DNA from: Trebonia sp963771985
Lineage (GTDB): Bacteria; Actinomycetota; Actinomycetes; Streptosporangiales; Streptosporangiaceae
Reading direction: 5' to 3'
Length of the DNA: 64,000 bases
Assembly: GCA_963771985.1 (NCBI GenBank)
Contig: CAVYVO010000004.1
Coordinates: 868,001 to 932,000 of the forward strand
The notes below the pieces were generated by a model that worked only from the letters and a program-made list of their open reading frames with translations, was not told the origin of the DNA and searched no databases. Position 1 is the first letter of the stretch; each line of letters opens with the position of its first letter. Below are positions 32,195-40,785 of the stretch, piece by piece. The position numbers and the translations under genes were made by a program.

Positions 32195-33328
32195 ATGCGA
32201 AAACTCAGCAAGCTGTTTGCCACTGCCGCGACGATGGCCGCCGCCGCCGCCCTTGTGGCGGGCACGGTAACCACCGCCTCGGCCGCACCGAACGACCCGC
32301 CGAAGGGCATCACACCGCAGTCCTTCGACATCGTCGGCGGCGGGTCGGACACCACCACGCCGCTCATGGACCAGCTCTCGGTCAACTACAACGCCACCGT
32401 GAAGACGCACAACGCCACGCACCCGTGGCTGTTCAGCTGGGACGCGGTGCCGCCCGGTTCGACCTCGTCCGCGCCCACCAAGATCACGCCCAAGGCTGGC
32501 TGCCCAGTCCTCACGCGGCCGAACGGGTCGACCGCCGGGTGGGGGGCGCTGGCCGCGAACGTGCTCGACGGCAAGACCGGCCACTTCTGCTTCGACTTCT
32601 CCCGTTCTTCCGGCGCCCGGAACCCGAAGGCCCCGAAGGCGGGCCCTGGCGGTCTCCTCTGGGTAGCGTTCGCCAAGGACGCGATCACCTGGTCGACCCG
32701 CACCAAGGCGCACGGCGGCTCCAACGCGCCGGCCAGCCTCACCAAGGCTCAGCTCGAGGGCATCTTCACCTGCAAGACCACAAACTGGAAGCAGGTCGGC
32801 GGAAAGTCCGGCAAGATCCAGGTCTTCCTGCCGCAGAACGGGTCGGGAACGCTCGCGACCTGGGAGAAGTTCATGGGCATCACCACCGTCGGCAGCTGCG
32901 TCAGCCAGAAGCCCGAGGAGAACGAGGGCACGTTCGCGGGCTTCAACAGCGCGAACGCCGTCTACATCTACTCGATCGGCGACTGGATCGCGCAGACGTA
33001 CCACTCCGCCGCGTGTGGTCACACGCCTAAGGCGGGCCAGAACCTGTTCGGCTGCAACGTCACCGGCTTCCTGGGGATCAACAAGATCAGCGGCATCAGC
33101 CCGACGACCTCCGCCAAGGTACCGGTGATCAACCACAACTTCCCGGCCGACTTCTTCCGCACCGTGTACAACGTCGTGCGGTGGACCTCTGCCACGAAGG
33201 ACAACATCCCGGCCTACCTGGAGCCGTTCTTCGCCAAGACCGGGTTCCTGTGCAAGAGCCCGCTCGCGCAGAAGGAAATCGTCAACTACGGGTTCATCAA
33301 CACCAACACGTGCGGCAGCACCTCCTGA
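32195..33328 (+). CDS. Phosphate-type ABC transporter substrate-binding protein (secreted, 377 aa)
   Basis: A secreted binding protein with a clear Sec signal peptide (residues 1-32, MRKLSKLF then ATMAAAAALVAGTVTTASA), ending before APNDPPK. There is no lipobox Cys, so it is probably released or loosely attached. The mature protein shows the PstS-like hinge pattern FDIVGGGSDTTTPLMDQL, LTKAQLEGIFTCKTTNWKQVGG and FLPQNGSGTLATWEKFMG, typical of PBP-like domains that bind phosphate or similar anions. It carries several Cys, possibly disulfides. A strong hairpin (33345-33378) follows, so it is probably transcribed more than, or separately from, the pstC-pstA genes. Confidence 0.85.
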   Translation: MRKLSKLFATAATMAAAAALVAGTVTTASAAPNDPPKGITPQSFDIVGGGSDTTTPLMDQLSVNYNATVKTHNATHPWLFSWDAVPPGSTSSAPTKITPKAGCPVLTRPNGSTAGWGALAANVLDGKTGHFCFDFSRSSGARNPKAPKAGPGGLLWVAFAKDAITWSTRTKAHGGSNAPASLTKAQLEGIFTCKTTNWKQVGGKSGKIQVFLPQNGSGTLATWEKFMGITTVGSCVSQKPEENEGTFAGFNSANAVYIYSIGDWIAQTYHSAACGHTPKAGQNLFGCNVTGFLGINKISGISPTTSAKVPVINHNFPADFFRTVYNVVRWTSATKDNIPAYLEPFFAKTGFLCKSPLAQKEIVNYGFINTNTCGSTS

Positions 33329-33344
33329 CGTCCCTGACGTCACC

Positions 33345-33378
33345 GAGCGGGCCCCGGCCATCCGGCCGGGGCCCGCTC
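33345..33378 (+). terminator. GC-rich hairpin between the binding protein and pstC
   Basis: A perfect 15-bp stem (GAGCGGGCCCCGGCC and its complement) with a 4-nt loop, 17 bp after the stop. There is no T-run, as is common for high-GC actinobacteria. It probably limits read-through into pstC or stabilises the 3' end of the first mRNA. Confidence 0.8.
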
Positions 33379-33574
33379 GCGCGCATACTGGCAGATAGGT
33401 TATTGCTTAACAAGATCGCATAAATAGGGATTTTTGCTCTCTGTTCATCCGCAGGTCGAGTTTTATACACCATGACGCTTAGAGCTTGTCCACCCCATCA
33501 GGAACCATTGGCGGACGGTGCCGCCGGAAGCTGTCGCCCGGCCGCCTGAAGGAAGGAGCGGGGGGGATATCGTC

Positions 33575-34573
33575 ATGCCCGCTGAGGGTCACACCCGGAT
33601 CATGCCCGCGGTTCCTGACGACGTACCGCGGACAATCGTCGCGCAGCCGTCCACGGGCGACAAGATCTTCCGTGGCATCCTGCGCGCGTCGGGCTGGTCC
33701 GTGTTCGTGATCACCGGGCTGATCCTGGTGTTCCTGATCCTGCGCGCCGCCAAGGCCTTCAAGTTCATGGGCTTCGGGTTCATCACCACCTCGTCGTGGA
33801 TCACCCAGAGCCCGCTGCACTTCGGCATCGCCGCGATCCTGCCGTTCGGCGTGCTGATCGCGCTGATCGCGATGATCATCGCGGTCCCGACCGGCATCGC
33901 GATCGCCTTGTACATCTCGGAGTACGCGCCGCCGTCGGTGAAGCGGTCGCTGATCTCGCTGATCGACCTGATGGCCGCGATCCCGAGCATCATCTTCGGG
34001 CTATGGGGGCTGTTCTTCCTGATGCCCCGCATCCTCGGGCTCGAGAGCTGGCTAGGGCGCCACCTGGGCTTCTACAAGCCGCAGCCAGCACTCGCGTCCA
34101 ACTACGCCAACTCGACCTTCATCGCGGGCGTCGTGGTCTCCCTGATGGTCATCCCCATCGTCACGTCGCTGTCCAGGCAGGTCTTCTCGCAGGCGCCGCA
34201 GGGGGAACGCGAGGGAGCGTACGCGCTGGGCTCGACCCGCTGGGGGATGATCCGGGCAGTCGTGCTGCCGTTCGGGCGGGCCGGCGTGATCGGCGCGACC
34301 ATGCTCGGCCTCGGGCGGGCGCTCGGCGAAACGATCGCCGTCACGCTAATCATCGTGCCGGCCTGGCACTTCAGCTTCAACGCGCTGCAGTCCGGCAGCA
34401 ACTCCATCGCGTCGCGGATCGCGGTCGACTTCTCCTCCTACCCCGACGCGGGGTCCATGGGCCTGTCCGCGCTGATGGCGGCCGGACTCGTGCTCTTCGG
34501 GATGACACTGATCGTCAACACGCTGGGTGCGATCGTCATCGGCCGGTCCCGGTCCGGACAGGCGACGGGCTGA
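33575..34573 (+). CDS. pstC: Phosphate ABC transporter permease PstC
   Basis: A 332-aa inner-membrane permease with six predicted helices and the EAA-type cytoplasmic loop EGAYALGSTRWGMIRAVVLP. It has the PstC-typical SLISLIDLMAAIPSIIFGLWG and LGLGRALGETIAVTLI. The N-terminus has about 45 polar residues before TM1. ATG 33575 lies behind a G-rich tract; an in-frame GTG at 33518 is less likely. PstC pairs with PstA (7 bp downstream) to form the channel, energised by PstB (40786). The substrate is presumed to be phosphate. Confidence 0.93.
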   Translation: MPAEGHTRIMPAVPDDVPRTIVAQPSTGDKIFRGILRASGWSVFVITGLILVFLILRAAKAFKFMGFGFITTSSWITQSPLHFGIAAILPFGVLIALIAMIIAVPTGIAIALYISEYAPPSVKRSLISLIDLMAAIPSIIFGLWGLFFLMPRILGLESWLGRHLGFYKPQPALASNYANSTFIAGVVVSLMVIPIVTSLSRQVFSQAPQGEREGAYALGSTRWGMIRAVVLPFGRAGVIGATMLGLGRALGETIAVTLIIVPAWHFSFNALQSGSNSIASRIAVDFSSYPDAGSMGLSALMAAGLVLFGMTLIVNTLGAIVIGRSRSGQATG

Positions 34574-34579
34574 CCCGCG

Positions 34580-35731
34580 ATGGCAACGGAAATCGCGACC
34601 GCGCAGCCCGCGACGCAGCCGCCCGCAGCCGACGTGCCGCTGCGGATCCGCAGCGTGACCGCCGAAGACATGCTGACCCTCGCCGGTGCCGCAGCAGGCG
34701 CCCTCGCTCTCGACTGGGTGCTCTACGAGCGGGTGCTGCCCTTCTCGGGGGCGCTGGGCTTCTGGGTGTGCTGGTACGCACTGTTCCTGGTGTTCTACAC
34801 CAGCATCGCGTCGCTGCAGTGGGACCGGCTGGCTGTCCGGGACAAGGTCGTGCAGGTCGCCCTCTCCACGTTCGGGCTGCTCGCCACGGCGATCGTCATC
34901 GACCAGGTCGCCTACACGCTCGTCAACGGCTTCGCGGCCGTGCGGCATCGGTCGTTCTTCACCCAGACGATGGTCAACGCCGGGCCGCTCAGCCCGATCA
35001 CCGTGGGCGGAATCGCGCACGCGCTCGTCGGCACGCTGGAGATGCTCGCGCTCTCGACCTTCATGTCAGTCCCGCTCGGCATCGCGGCGGCGGTCTACCT
35101 CGCCGAGGTAGGCGGGCGGGCGGCCCGGCCGGTGCGGACCCTCGTCGATGCCATGACCTCGCTGCCCGACATCATCGCGGGCCTGTTCATCCTGGCGTTC
35201 ATCGTCCTCACGATCGGCCTGCCGAAGAGCGGCTTCGCCGCCTCGCTGGCACTGGCCATCACCATGCTCCCGATCGTGACCAGGGCGTCGGAGACCGTGC
35301 TGCGGATCGTCCCCGGCACGCTCCGGGAGGCCGCCTACGCGCTGGGCGCCAGCCAATGGCGGACGGTCCTGATGGTCGTGCTGCCCACGGCCCGGTCCGG
35401 CCTGGCGACCGCGGTCGTCCTGGCGATGGCCCGCGGCATCGGCGAAACCGCGCCCGTGCTGCTGGTCGCCGGCTTCGCGAGGAACATGAACACGAACCCG
35501 TTCGCGAACTGGCAGACCAGCCTGCCGCTGTACATTTACTACTACGTCCAAAGCCCGGAGCCAAACGACCACGTCCGGGCCTTCGGCGGCGGCTTCGCGC
35601 TTATTGTGCTGGTGCTGATCCTGTTCACGATCGCACGACGGCTCGGCGGCGGGGCACCTGGCGAACTCACCAGGCGACAGCGCCGCCGCCTGGAGCGGCA
35701 GGACGCGGCCGCGGGAGGGACAGGAGCATGA
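34580..35731 (+). CDS. pstA: Phosphate ABC transporter permease PstA
   Basis: A 383-aa permease with additional hydrophobic segments at the N-terminus (about residues 35-140) before the conserved core. The core shows STFMSVPLGIAAAVYLAEVG, VDAMTSLPDIIAGLFIL and the EAA loop LREAAYALGASQWRTVLMVVLP, all typical of PstA. It overlaps the next gene by 4 nt (ATGA). The N-terminal region makes it longer than the usual 280-300 residues of PstA. Confidence 0.92.
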   Translation: MATEIATAQPATQPPAADVPLRIRSVTAEDMLTLAGAAAGALALDWVLYERVLPFSGALGFWVCWYALFLVFYTSIASLQWDRLAVRDKVVQVALSTFGLLATAIVIDQVAYTLVNGFAAVRHRSFFTQTMVNAGPLSPITVGGIAHALVGTLEMLALSTFMSVPLGIAAAVYLAEVGGRAARPVRTLVDAMTSLPDIIAGLFILAFIVLTIGLPKSGFAASLALAITMLPIVTRASETVLRIVPGTLREAAYALGASQWRTVLMVVLPTARSGLATAVVLAMARGIGETAPVLLVAGFARNMNTNPFANWQTSLPLYIYYYVQSPEPNDHVRAFGGGFALIVLVLILFTIARRLGGGAPGELTRRQRRRLERQDAAAGGTGA

Positions 35732-38208
35732 GGAGGCTGCTGGCCCTGGGGGTAGCGGCGGGCCTGGCCGTCATCGTCGGGCTGCCGGGCGCCGCGCTGG
35801 CCACGAGCAGTCCGGCGCCGTCGCCGTCCCCGACGACCTCCGTGAGCGCCAGTCCCACGCGCACTCCCACCGCGTCCACGTCACCGACCGCCTCTCCGAC
35901 ACCGTCGGTGACGCCGAGTAAGACAGCAGGGCCCGCACCGAAACCGTCCAAGACGCCCACACCGAAACCGTCCAAAAAGCCCGCGCCGAAGCCTCACAAG
36001 TCCGCGCACCACTATGGCACCACCGTGACCGGGCCGCACATGTGCATTTGTTCGGTCAACGCGAATGGCACGGTCAACGGCTCGGACTTCAAGTACGGGA
36101 GCACGGTGACCGTCAGCCAGACCACGAACCTGACCAACCAGATGGTCCAGGTGAGCTGGACCGGTTTCACCCCGAGCAGCCAGCCGACTTACGATAGCGG
36201 GCAGACGATCTACCCGGTGATGATCGCCGAGTGCAAGGGAACGGACCCGACCACTCCGGCGGACTGCTATGACGCGGAAAACGGCGGCATAGCTCCCACC
36301 TTCAACCCTTACGGCCCGCCCAACACCGTGTACAACACCACCGAGCCGAACGGCACGGGCAAGATGGACATCTTGCTGTACACCCAGCTGCAGAACCAGT
36401 TCCTGGGCTGCGACCCGGCCCATCCCTGCTCGCTCGTCGTCGTGGACGGCCAGGGCGGCGACAGCCTGGACTACAGCCCGCCGCACTGCAACGACCACAG
36501 TAACGACCCCGGCGGCGCCGCGGATGGCCTTGGCGCCGGGCAGTACGACTTCGGGCCGACCACATCCGCGTCCGGCACGGCGAACGGGTTCTGTTCCTGG
36601 CAGAAGCGGGTCGTCATACCGCTGCACTTCGCGCCGACGCCGAACGGCTGTCCGCTGCGCGCCGCGGATTTCACCGCGGGCGGCTCGCCTATGCTCGCCG
36701 ACGCCATGGAGCAGTGGCAGACCGGCCTGTGCACCGGCGCCGACTCGGTCGAGCTCAACTACAACGGGGCGCTCAACGAGAGCGAGGCGCGCAGCTACTT
36801 CCAGGAGGGCACCCTCGACGTCGCGCTCACCACCCAGCCGCTCACCGGAACCGCACCGCACCCGTTCACCTACGCCCCGGTCGCGGTGTCCGCCGTATCT
36901 GTCGTCTTCTGGGTGGACAATGCGCTGACCGGCCAGCCGTACACGAACATCAAGCTGAACCCCCGGCTGATCACCAAGATCCTGACCACCTCCTACGCCT
37001 ACACCGCCGATGCCTGCCCGGGTGCCGCGGGCACCGCGTTCGGCTGCGACAACGCGGTGGACGGCAACCCCGTGGGGCTCTTCGAAGATCCGGAGTTCCT
37101 CAAGCTCAACCCGGGGCAGTGGAACATCGGCGGGACCGAATACGAGATCCCCAACCTCGTTTCGGGAAACAGCGACATGACGTGGGTGACCACGAGCTGG
37201 CTCGCCTCGAACAAGGACGCGACGAACTTCCTCGCCGGGCAATTCGACCCGTGGGGCATGCACGTCAACACGGATTACCTCGGCCTGAAGTACCCGGTCA
37301 ACGGGTTCCTGCCGGCGGACCCGTACCTGCCGGTGTCGTCGCAGTACGTGCCCGTTTACCCGCTGTCGACGGTGGCCACGGACCAGGCGGTCAACCAGCC
37401 GTCGGGCAACCAGGACGTCAGGGACCCGACCACCCAGACCTTTGACTCGCTGCCGGCGCAGATCGTCGGCCAGCGGGACCTATGGGCGGTCCTCGACGAG
37501 GCGGACGCCGTCCGGTTCCTGTTCCCGACGGCCGCGCTCGAGAACGCGGCCGGCAAGTTCGTCCTGCCGACCGATCAGGCGATGGCCGCGGCGGTCAAGG
37601 ACATGACCGTCAGCGCGAATGGCGTCCGGTCGATGAACTTCACCAAGAACGACCCGGCCGCGTACCCGCTGACGATGGTGATCTACGCGATGGTGCCCAC
37701 CGGCGGGATCTCCAAGACCAAGGCCGCCAAGATCGCGCAGTTCCTCGACTACGTGGCCGGCCAAGGACAGCAGCCCGGGAACCAGCCGGGCGAGCTGGCC
37801 CCCGGCTATCTGCCGTTGCCGCAGGCGCTGCGCGAGCAAACGCTCAAGGCCGCCGACGAGGTGCTCAACCAGACCAGCAACCCCAAGAAGACGTCCACGT
37901 CAGGGTCGGGGTCCAAGTCCGGGTCGGGGTCGGGCTCCAAATCGTCGCACTCGGCATCCCCATCGGGATCGAAGTCACCCTCGCCGTCGTCGGCGGGCGC
38001 CACGGCACACTCGATCGCGGTGTCGTTCAGCCATCCGGATTCCACTGGAATGTCGTGGGTGGTGGCGGCCCTGCTCCTCGCCGGGCTGGTACTGCTCGTC
38101 GCCGGGCCGACGGCACTGCTCGTCAGCAGCCCAGGGGCACGTGCGGCCGTCGGTGCCGGCGCGCTGAAGATGAAGCAGCTCGGCACCAGTATCCGGAGGA
38201 AACCATGA
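35728..38208 (+). CDS. Large membrane-anchored PstS-like binding protein (826 aa)
   Basis: An exported protein: signal peptide 1-29 (MRRLLALGVAAGLAVIVGLPG), a Ser/Thr/Pro-rich linker, a basic KPSKKPAPKPH stretch, then a domain of about 650 residues with PstS-like elements (NYNGALNESEARSYFQEG, TSWLASNKDATNFLAGQF, IAQFLDYVAGQGQQPG). Near the C-terminus there is a Ser-Gly-Lys repeat linker, a PDSTG motif (770-774), one transmembrane helix and a basic tail, like a cell-wall or membrane retention signal. It starts at ATG 35728, overlapping pstA; the frame is open much further upstream but that part is only antisense-like read-through of pstC and pstA. The domain order is unusual; function as an auxiliary phosphate or phosphoester-binding protein is inferred. 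Confidence 0.82.
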   Translation: MRRLLALGVAAGLAVIVGLPGAALATSSPAPSPSPTTSVSASPTRTPTASTSPTASPTPSVTPSKTAGPAPKPSKTPTPKPSKKPAPKPHKSAHHYGTTVTGPHMCICSVNANGTVNGSDFKYGSTVTVSQTTNLTNQMVQVSWTGFTPSSQPTYDSGQTIYPVMIAECKGTDPTTPADCYDAENGGIAPTFNPYGPPNTVYNTTEPNGTGKMDILLYTQLQNQFLGCDPAHPCSLVVVDGQGGDSLDYSPPHCNDHSNDPGGAADGLGAGQYDFGPTTSASGTANGFCSWQKRVVIPLHFAPTPNGCPLRAADFTAGGSPMLADAMEQWQTGLCTGADSVELNYNGALNESEARSYFQEGTLDVALTTQPLTGTAPHPFTYAPVAVSAVSVVFWVDNALTGQPYTNIKLNPRLITKILTTSYAYTADACPGAAGTAFGCDNAVDGNPVGLFEDPEFLKLNPGQWNIGGTEYEIPNLVSGNSDMTWVTTSWLASNKDATNFLAGQFDPWGMHVNTDYLGLKYPVNGFLPADPYLPVSSQYVPVYPLSTVATDQAVNQPSGNQDVRDPTTQTFDSLPAQIVGQRDLWAVLDEADAVRFLFPTAALENAAGKFVLPTDQAMAAAVKDMTVSANGVRSMNFTKNDPAAYPLTMVIYAMVPTGGISKTKAAKIAQFLDYVAGQGQQPGNQPGELAPGYLPLPQALREQTLKAADEVLNQTSNPKKTSTSGSGSKSGSGSGSKSSHSASPSGSKSPSPSSAGATAHSIAVSFSHPDSTGMSWVVAALLLAGLVLLVAGPTALLVSSPGARAAVGAGALKMKQLGTSIRRKP

Positions 38209-39833
38209 TCAGGTATCCGGCCCGGTGCCGGGGCGCGGTGTGGGCGGGCGCGTCCGTCGTGGTGACGGTGCTCGCGCTGCTGCTGGGGCAGTCTCCGGCG
38301 ATGGCGGGCACGTACGCGACGATTTCCGGTTCCGGATCGTCCTGGGCCTCGGTCGCGCTCCAGCAGTGGGCGCAGGACCTGGCGCCCAACGGCCTGACGG
38401 TCAACTTCAACCCGGACGGGTCGGCCTCAGGCCGCGGCGACTACAGCCAGGGCAGCCAGGTGGACTTCGCGGCTTCCGACCCGCCATTCCGCAACGGCGA
38501 AGACGAACTCGCCAATACAGGCGCCGAGGTGCCGGAGTTCGGCTACTCGTACGTGCCGGACGTGGGCGGCGGCACGGCGTTCATGTACCACATCACCGTG
38601 GGCGGCCACCTGGTCACCAACCTGCGGCTGTCCGGCGAGACGATCATGAAGATCTTCACCGGCCAGATCACCAACTGGGACGACCCGGAGATCACGAAGG
38701 ACTACGGCGCGCCGCTGCCGAACGAGCCGATCATCCCGGTGATCCGCTCCGACGGATCCGGCGCGACGTTCTTCTTCACCCGGTGGATGGAGCACGTCTT
38801 CCCGAACGACTGGAACGCGTTCTGCCAGCGGGTCCACCCAGGGATCAAGCTGCCGTGCCCGCAGACGGAGTTCTACCCGCAGTTCGGCAACGCGAAAGCG
38901 GAGAACGGGTCCCAAGCCGTCTCGGTCTACGTTACGTCGAGCTACGGCGAGGGGGCCATCGGGTACGACGAGTACGCCTACGCGCTGAACGCGCGCTGGC
39001 CGGTCGTCCAGATGGAGAACCCGGCCGGCTACTACGTGCTGCCGAGCCCGTCCAACGTCGCGGTCGCGCTTACCCAGGCGCAGATCAACGAGGACCAGAA
39101 CAGTCCTGACTACCTGCAGCAGAACCTGAACAACGTGTACACCTACACGGACCCGCGCAGCTACCCGCTGTCCAGCTACAGCTACCTGATCGTGCCGCGG
39201 GACGGCACCAAGATCCCGCCGATCTTCAACAACAACGTGGGCAGATCGCTTAGCACCTACATCGACTTCTACCTGTGCGCCGGGCAGCAGCAGGCGGGGC
39301 AGCTCGGCTACTCTCCGCTGCCCCTCAACCTGGTTGAGGGCGGGCTGCATCAGGCGTCCCTCATCCCTGGAGCCGTGCCAGGGCCGAACCCGACCACGCT
39401 CGCGGGATGCGCTAACCCGACGTTCACCAACGGGGTCCTGACGTTGCTCCAGACCGCCGCGTACCCGAGCAAATGCCAGAAGGTGGGGGAACCACTGAAC
39501 TGCAGCACCACCGGCGGGAGCACGACGAGCGGCACGACCACTAAGACAGGCAAGACCGGCAAGGACGCGAACCCGACGTCCACCGCGGGCGGCGCGACCG
39601 AAGGCACGGGAATCGGCACGGGCGCCGGCACAGGAACCGGCACTGGGACGAACGGCGGCACAGGTGTCGCGCAGAACGCGGACGTCACCGGCTCGGTGGT
39701 GAACGTGCCAGGCAACGGAGCGGACCGTGTCCTGCTCGCCGTGATCACCGCGATCGGCGTAGCGGCGGCGGTCGCCGCGCCGCCCTCGGTGGCGGCCTAC
39801 ATGCGGCGCAGGCGAAACGGGACTCCGCGGTGA
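38205..39833 (+). CDS. pstS: PstS-family phosphate-binding protein, membrane-anchored (542 aa)
   Basis: A PstS-family binding protein with signal peptide 1-34, then the phosphate-binding core: SGSGSSWASVALQQWAQDL, VDFAASDPPFRN, LSGETIMKIFTGQITNW, IPVIRSDGSGATFFFTRW and SSYGEGAIGYDEYAY. The last is the hallmark GAIGY element of PstS proteins. A Gly/Thr-repeat linker then leads to a single transmembrane helix and an RRRR tail, so the protein is fixed to the outer face of the membrane rather than lipid-anchored. It overlaps its neighbours by 4 nt on both sides. This is the best candidate for the transporter's main binding protein. Confidence 0.9.
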   Translation: MIRYPARCRGAVWAGASVVVTVLALLLGQSPAMAGTYATISGSGSSWASVALQQWAQDLAPNGLTVNFNPDGSASGRGDYSQGSQVDFAASDPPFRNGEDELANTGAEVPEFGYSYVPDVGGGTAFMYHITVGGHLVTNLRLSGETIMKIFTGQITNWDDPEITKDYGAPLPNEPIIPVIRSDGSGATFFFTRWMEHVFPNDWNAFCQRVHPGIKLPCPQTEFYPQFGNAKAENGSQAVSVYVTSSYGEGAIGYDEYAYALNARWPVVQMENPAGYYVLPSPSNVAVALTQAQINEDQNSPDYLQQNLNNVYTYTDPRSYPLSSYSYLIVPRDGTKIPPIFNNNVGRSLSTYIDFYLCAGQQQAGQLGYSPLPLNLVEGGLHQASLIPGAVPGPNPTTLAGCANPTFTNGVLTLLQTAAYPSKCQKVGEPLNCSTTGGSTTSGTTTKTGKTGKDANPTSTAGGATEGTGIGTGAGTGTGTGTNGGTGVAQNADVTGSVVNVPGNGADRVLLAVITAIGVAAAVAAPPSVAAYMRRRRNGTPR

Positions 39834-40774
39834 CCACGCAGGCCGTGCGTCCGTCCGGCAGTTCGGCGATGCCAGGCGATCCGGCCACGCCCGCGGCCGC
39901 GGCCGCGGACAAGACGCGTTCCTCCGACAACGTCGTCCGCTCCATCGGGGTGACGCTGACCTTGCTCGCGCTGCTGATCCTCGGGTTCGTCGGCTATCTC
40001 TACGTCCTGTCCGGCGTGCAGGAAGCCCGTGCGCAGACGACGCTGTACGCCCGAATGCAAGGCGAGCTCAGCCAGGCAGTCGCGCCGACCGGCCCGGTGA
40101 TTCCCGGGCACCCGGCGCAACCCGCGAGCCTCGCCGCGGCCCCGGGCGACCCGATCGCGCTGCTGGACATCCCGGCGATTCACCTCAGCAACGTCGTGGT
40201 CGTCGAGGGCACGAGCCCGGAGAACATGACGCTCGGCCCGGGTCACCTGCGGGACACGCCGTTTCCCGGGCAGGCGGGGATCTCGGTGATCTTCGGGCGG
40301 CGGGCCACGTTCGGCGCCCCGTTCAGCGACATTCCGGAACTGGCCAAGGGTGACCTGATCACGACGACCACCAGCCAGGGCCAGGCCCGCTACAAAGTGA
40401 TAACGGTGTCCGACAGCAGCAAGCCGGTCCCGTTCAGCGAAATCCCCGATCAGCTGCTGCTGGTGACAGCCGATTCGCGGATCGCACCCGCGCACTACAT
40501 CGAGGTCGAGGCGAAGCTGCTGTCGAGCCCGCAGCCGGAATCGGGTTACTTGCCGCTCGTCGGTCCCGCTGAGGTGGCGCTCGGCCGTGACCCGTACGCG
40601 CTGATCCCGGCGATGGCGTGGGCCATCGCGCTGGCGGCCGCGGCTTTCGCCGGCAGCCTCCTCGCCGCGCGGTGGTCTCGCTGGGGCGCCTGGATCGCGA
40701 CGATCCCGGTCATCCTCGCCATCGTCTGGAACCTGTACGAGAGCCTGTCGGGACTCCTTCCCAACCTGTACTGA
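39830..40774 (+). CDS. Sortase-fold protein lacking all catalytic residues
   Basis: A 314-aa membrane protein: TM1 at about 38-60, an extracellular sortase domain at about 105-230, and two C-terminal helices. The domain follows class E/D sortases closely (LLDIPAIHLSNVVVVEG, LGPGHLRDTPFPGQAG, FGAPFSDIPELAKGDLI). The catalytic His, normally in AGHRTTYGAPF, is Arg157 (FGRRATFGAPF), and the catalytic Cys, normally in LTTCHPR, is Ala214 (LVTADSR); the usual downstream Arg is also absent. It cannot act as a transpeptidase. It is the fourth gene of the pst block, translationally coupled to pstS. A scaffold or accessory role for the anchored binding proteins is inferred. Class assignment is by pattern. 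Confidence 0.8.
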   Translation: MTTQAVRPSGSSAMPGDPATPAAAAADKTRSSDNVVRSIGVTLTLLALLILGFVGYLYVLSGVQEARAQTTLYARMQGELSQAVAPTGPVIPGHPAQPASLAAAPGDPIALLDIPAIHLSNVVVVEGTSPENMTLGPGHLRDTPFPGQAGISVIFGRRATFGAPFSDIPELAKGDLITTTTSQGQARYKVITVSDSSKPVPFSEIPDQLLLVTADSRIAPAHYIEVEAKLLSSPQPESGYLPLVGPAEVALGRDPYALIPAMAWAIALAAAAFAGSLLAARWSRWGAWIATIPVILAIVWNLYESLSGLLPNLY

Positions 40775-40785
40775 GGACTTCATCG

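Noticed and set aside
33796..38208. A 1470-codon open frame across pstC, pstA and the large binding protein
   Set aside because: Only the part from ATG 35728 codes: it begins with a signal peptide and overlaps the pstA stop by 4 nt. The earlier part is a non-coding frame over pstC and pstA with Arg/Gly-rich composition typical of high-GC shadows.
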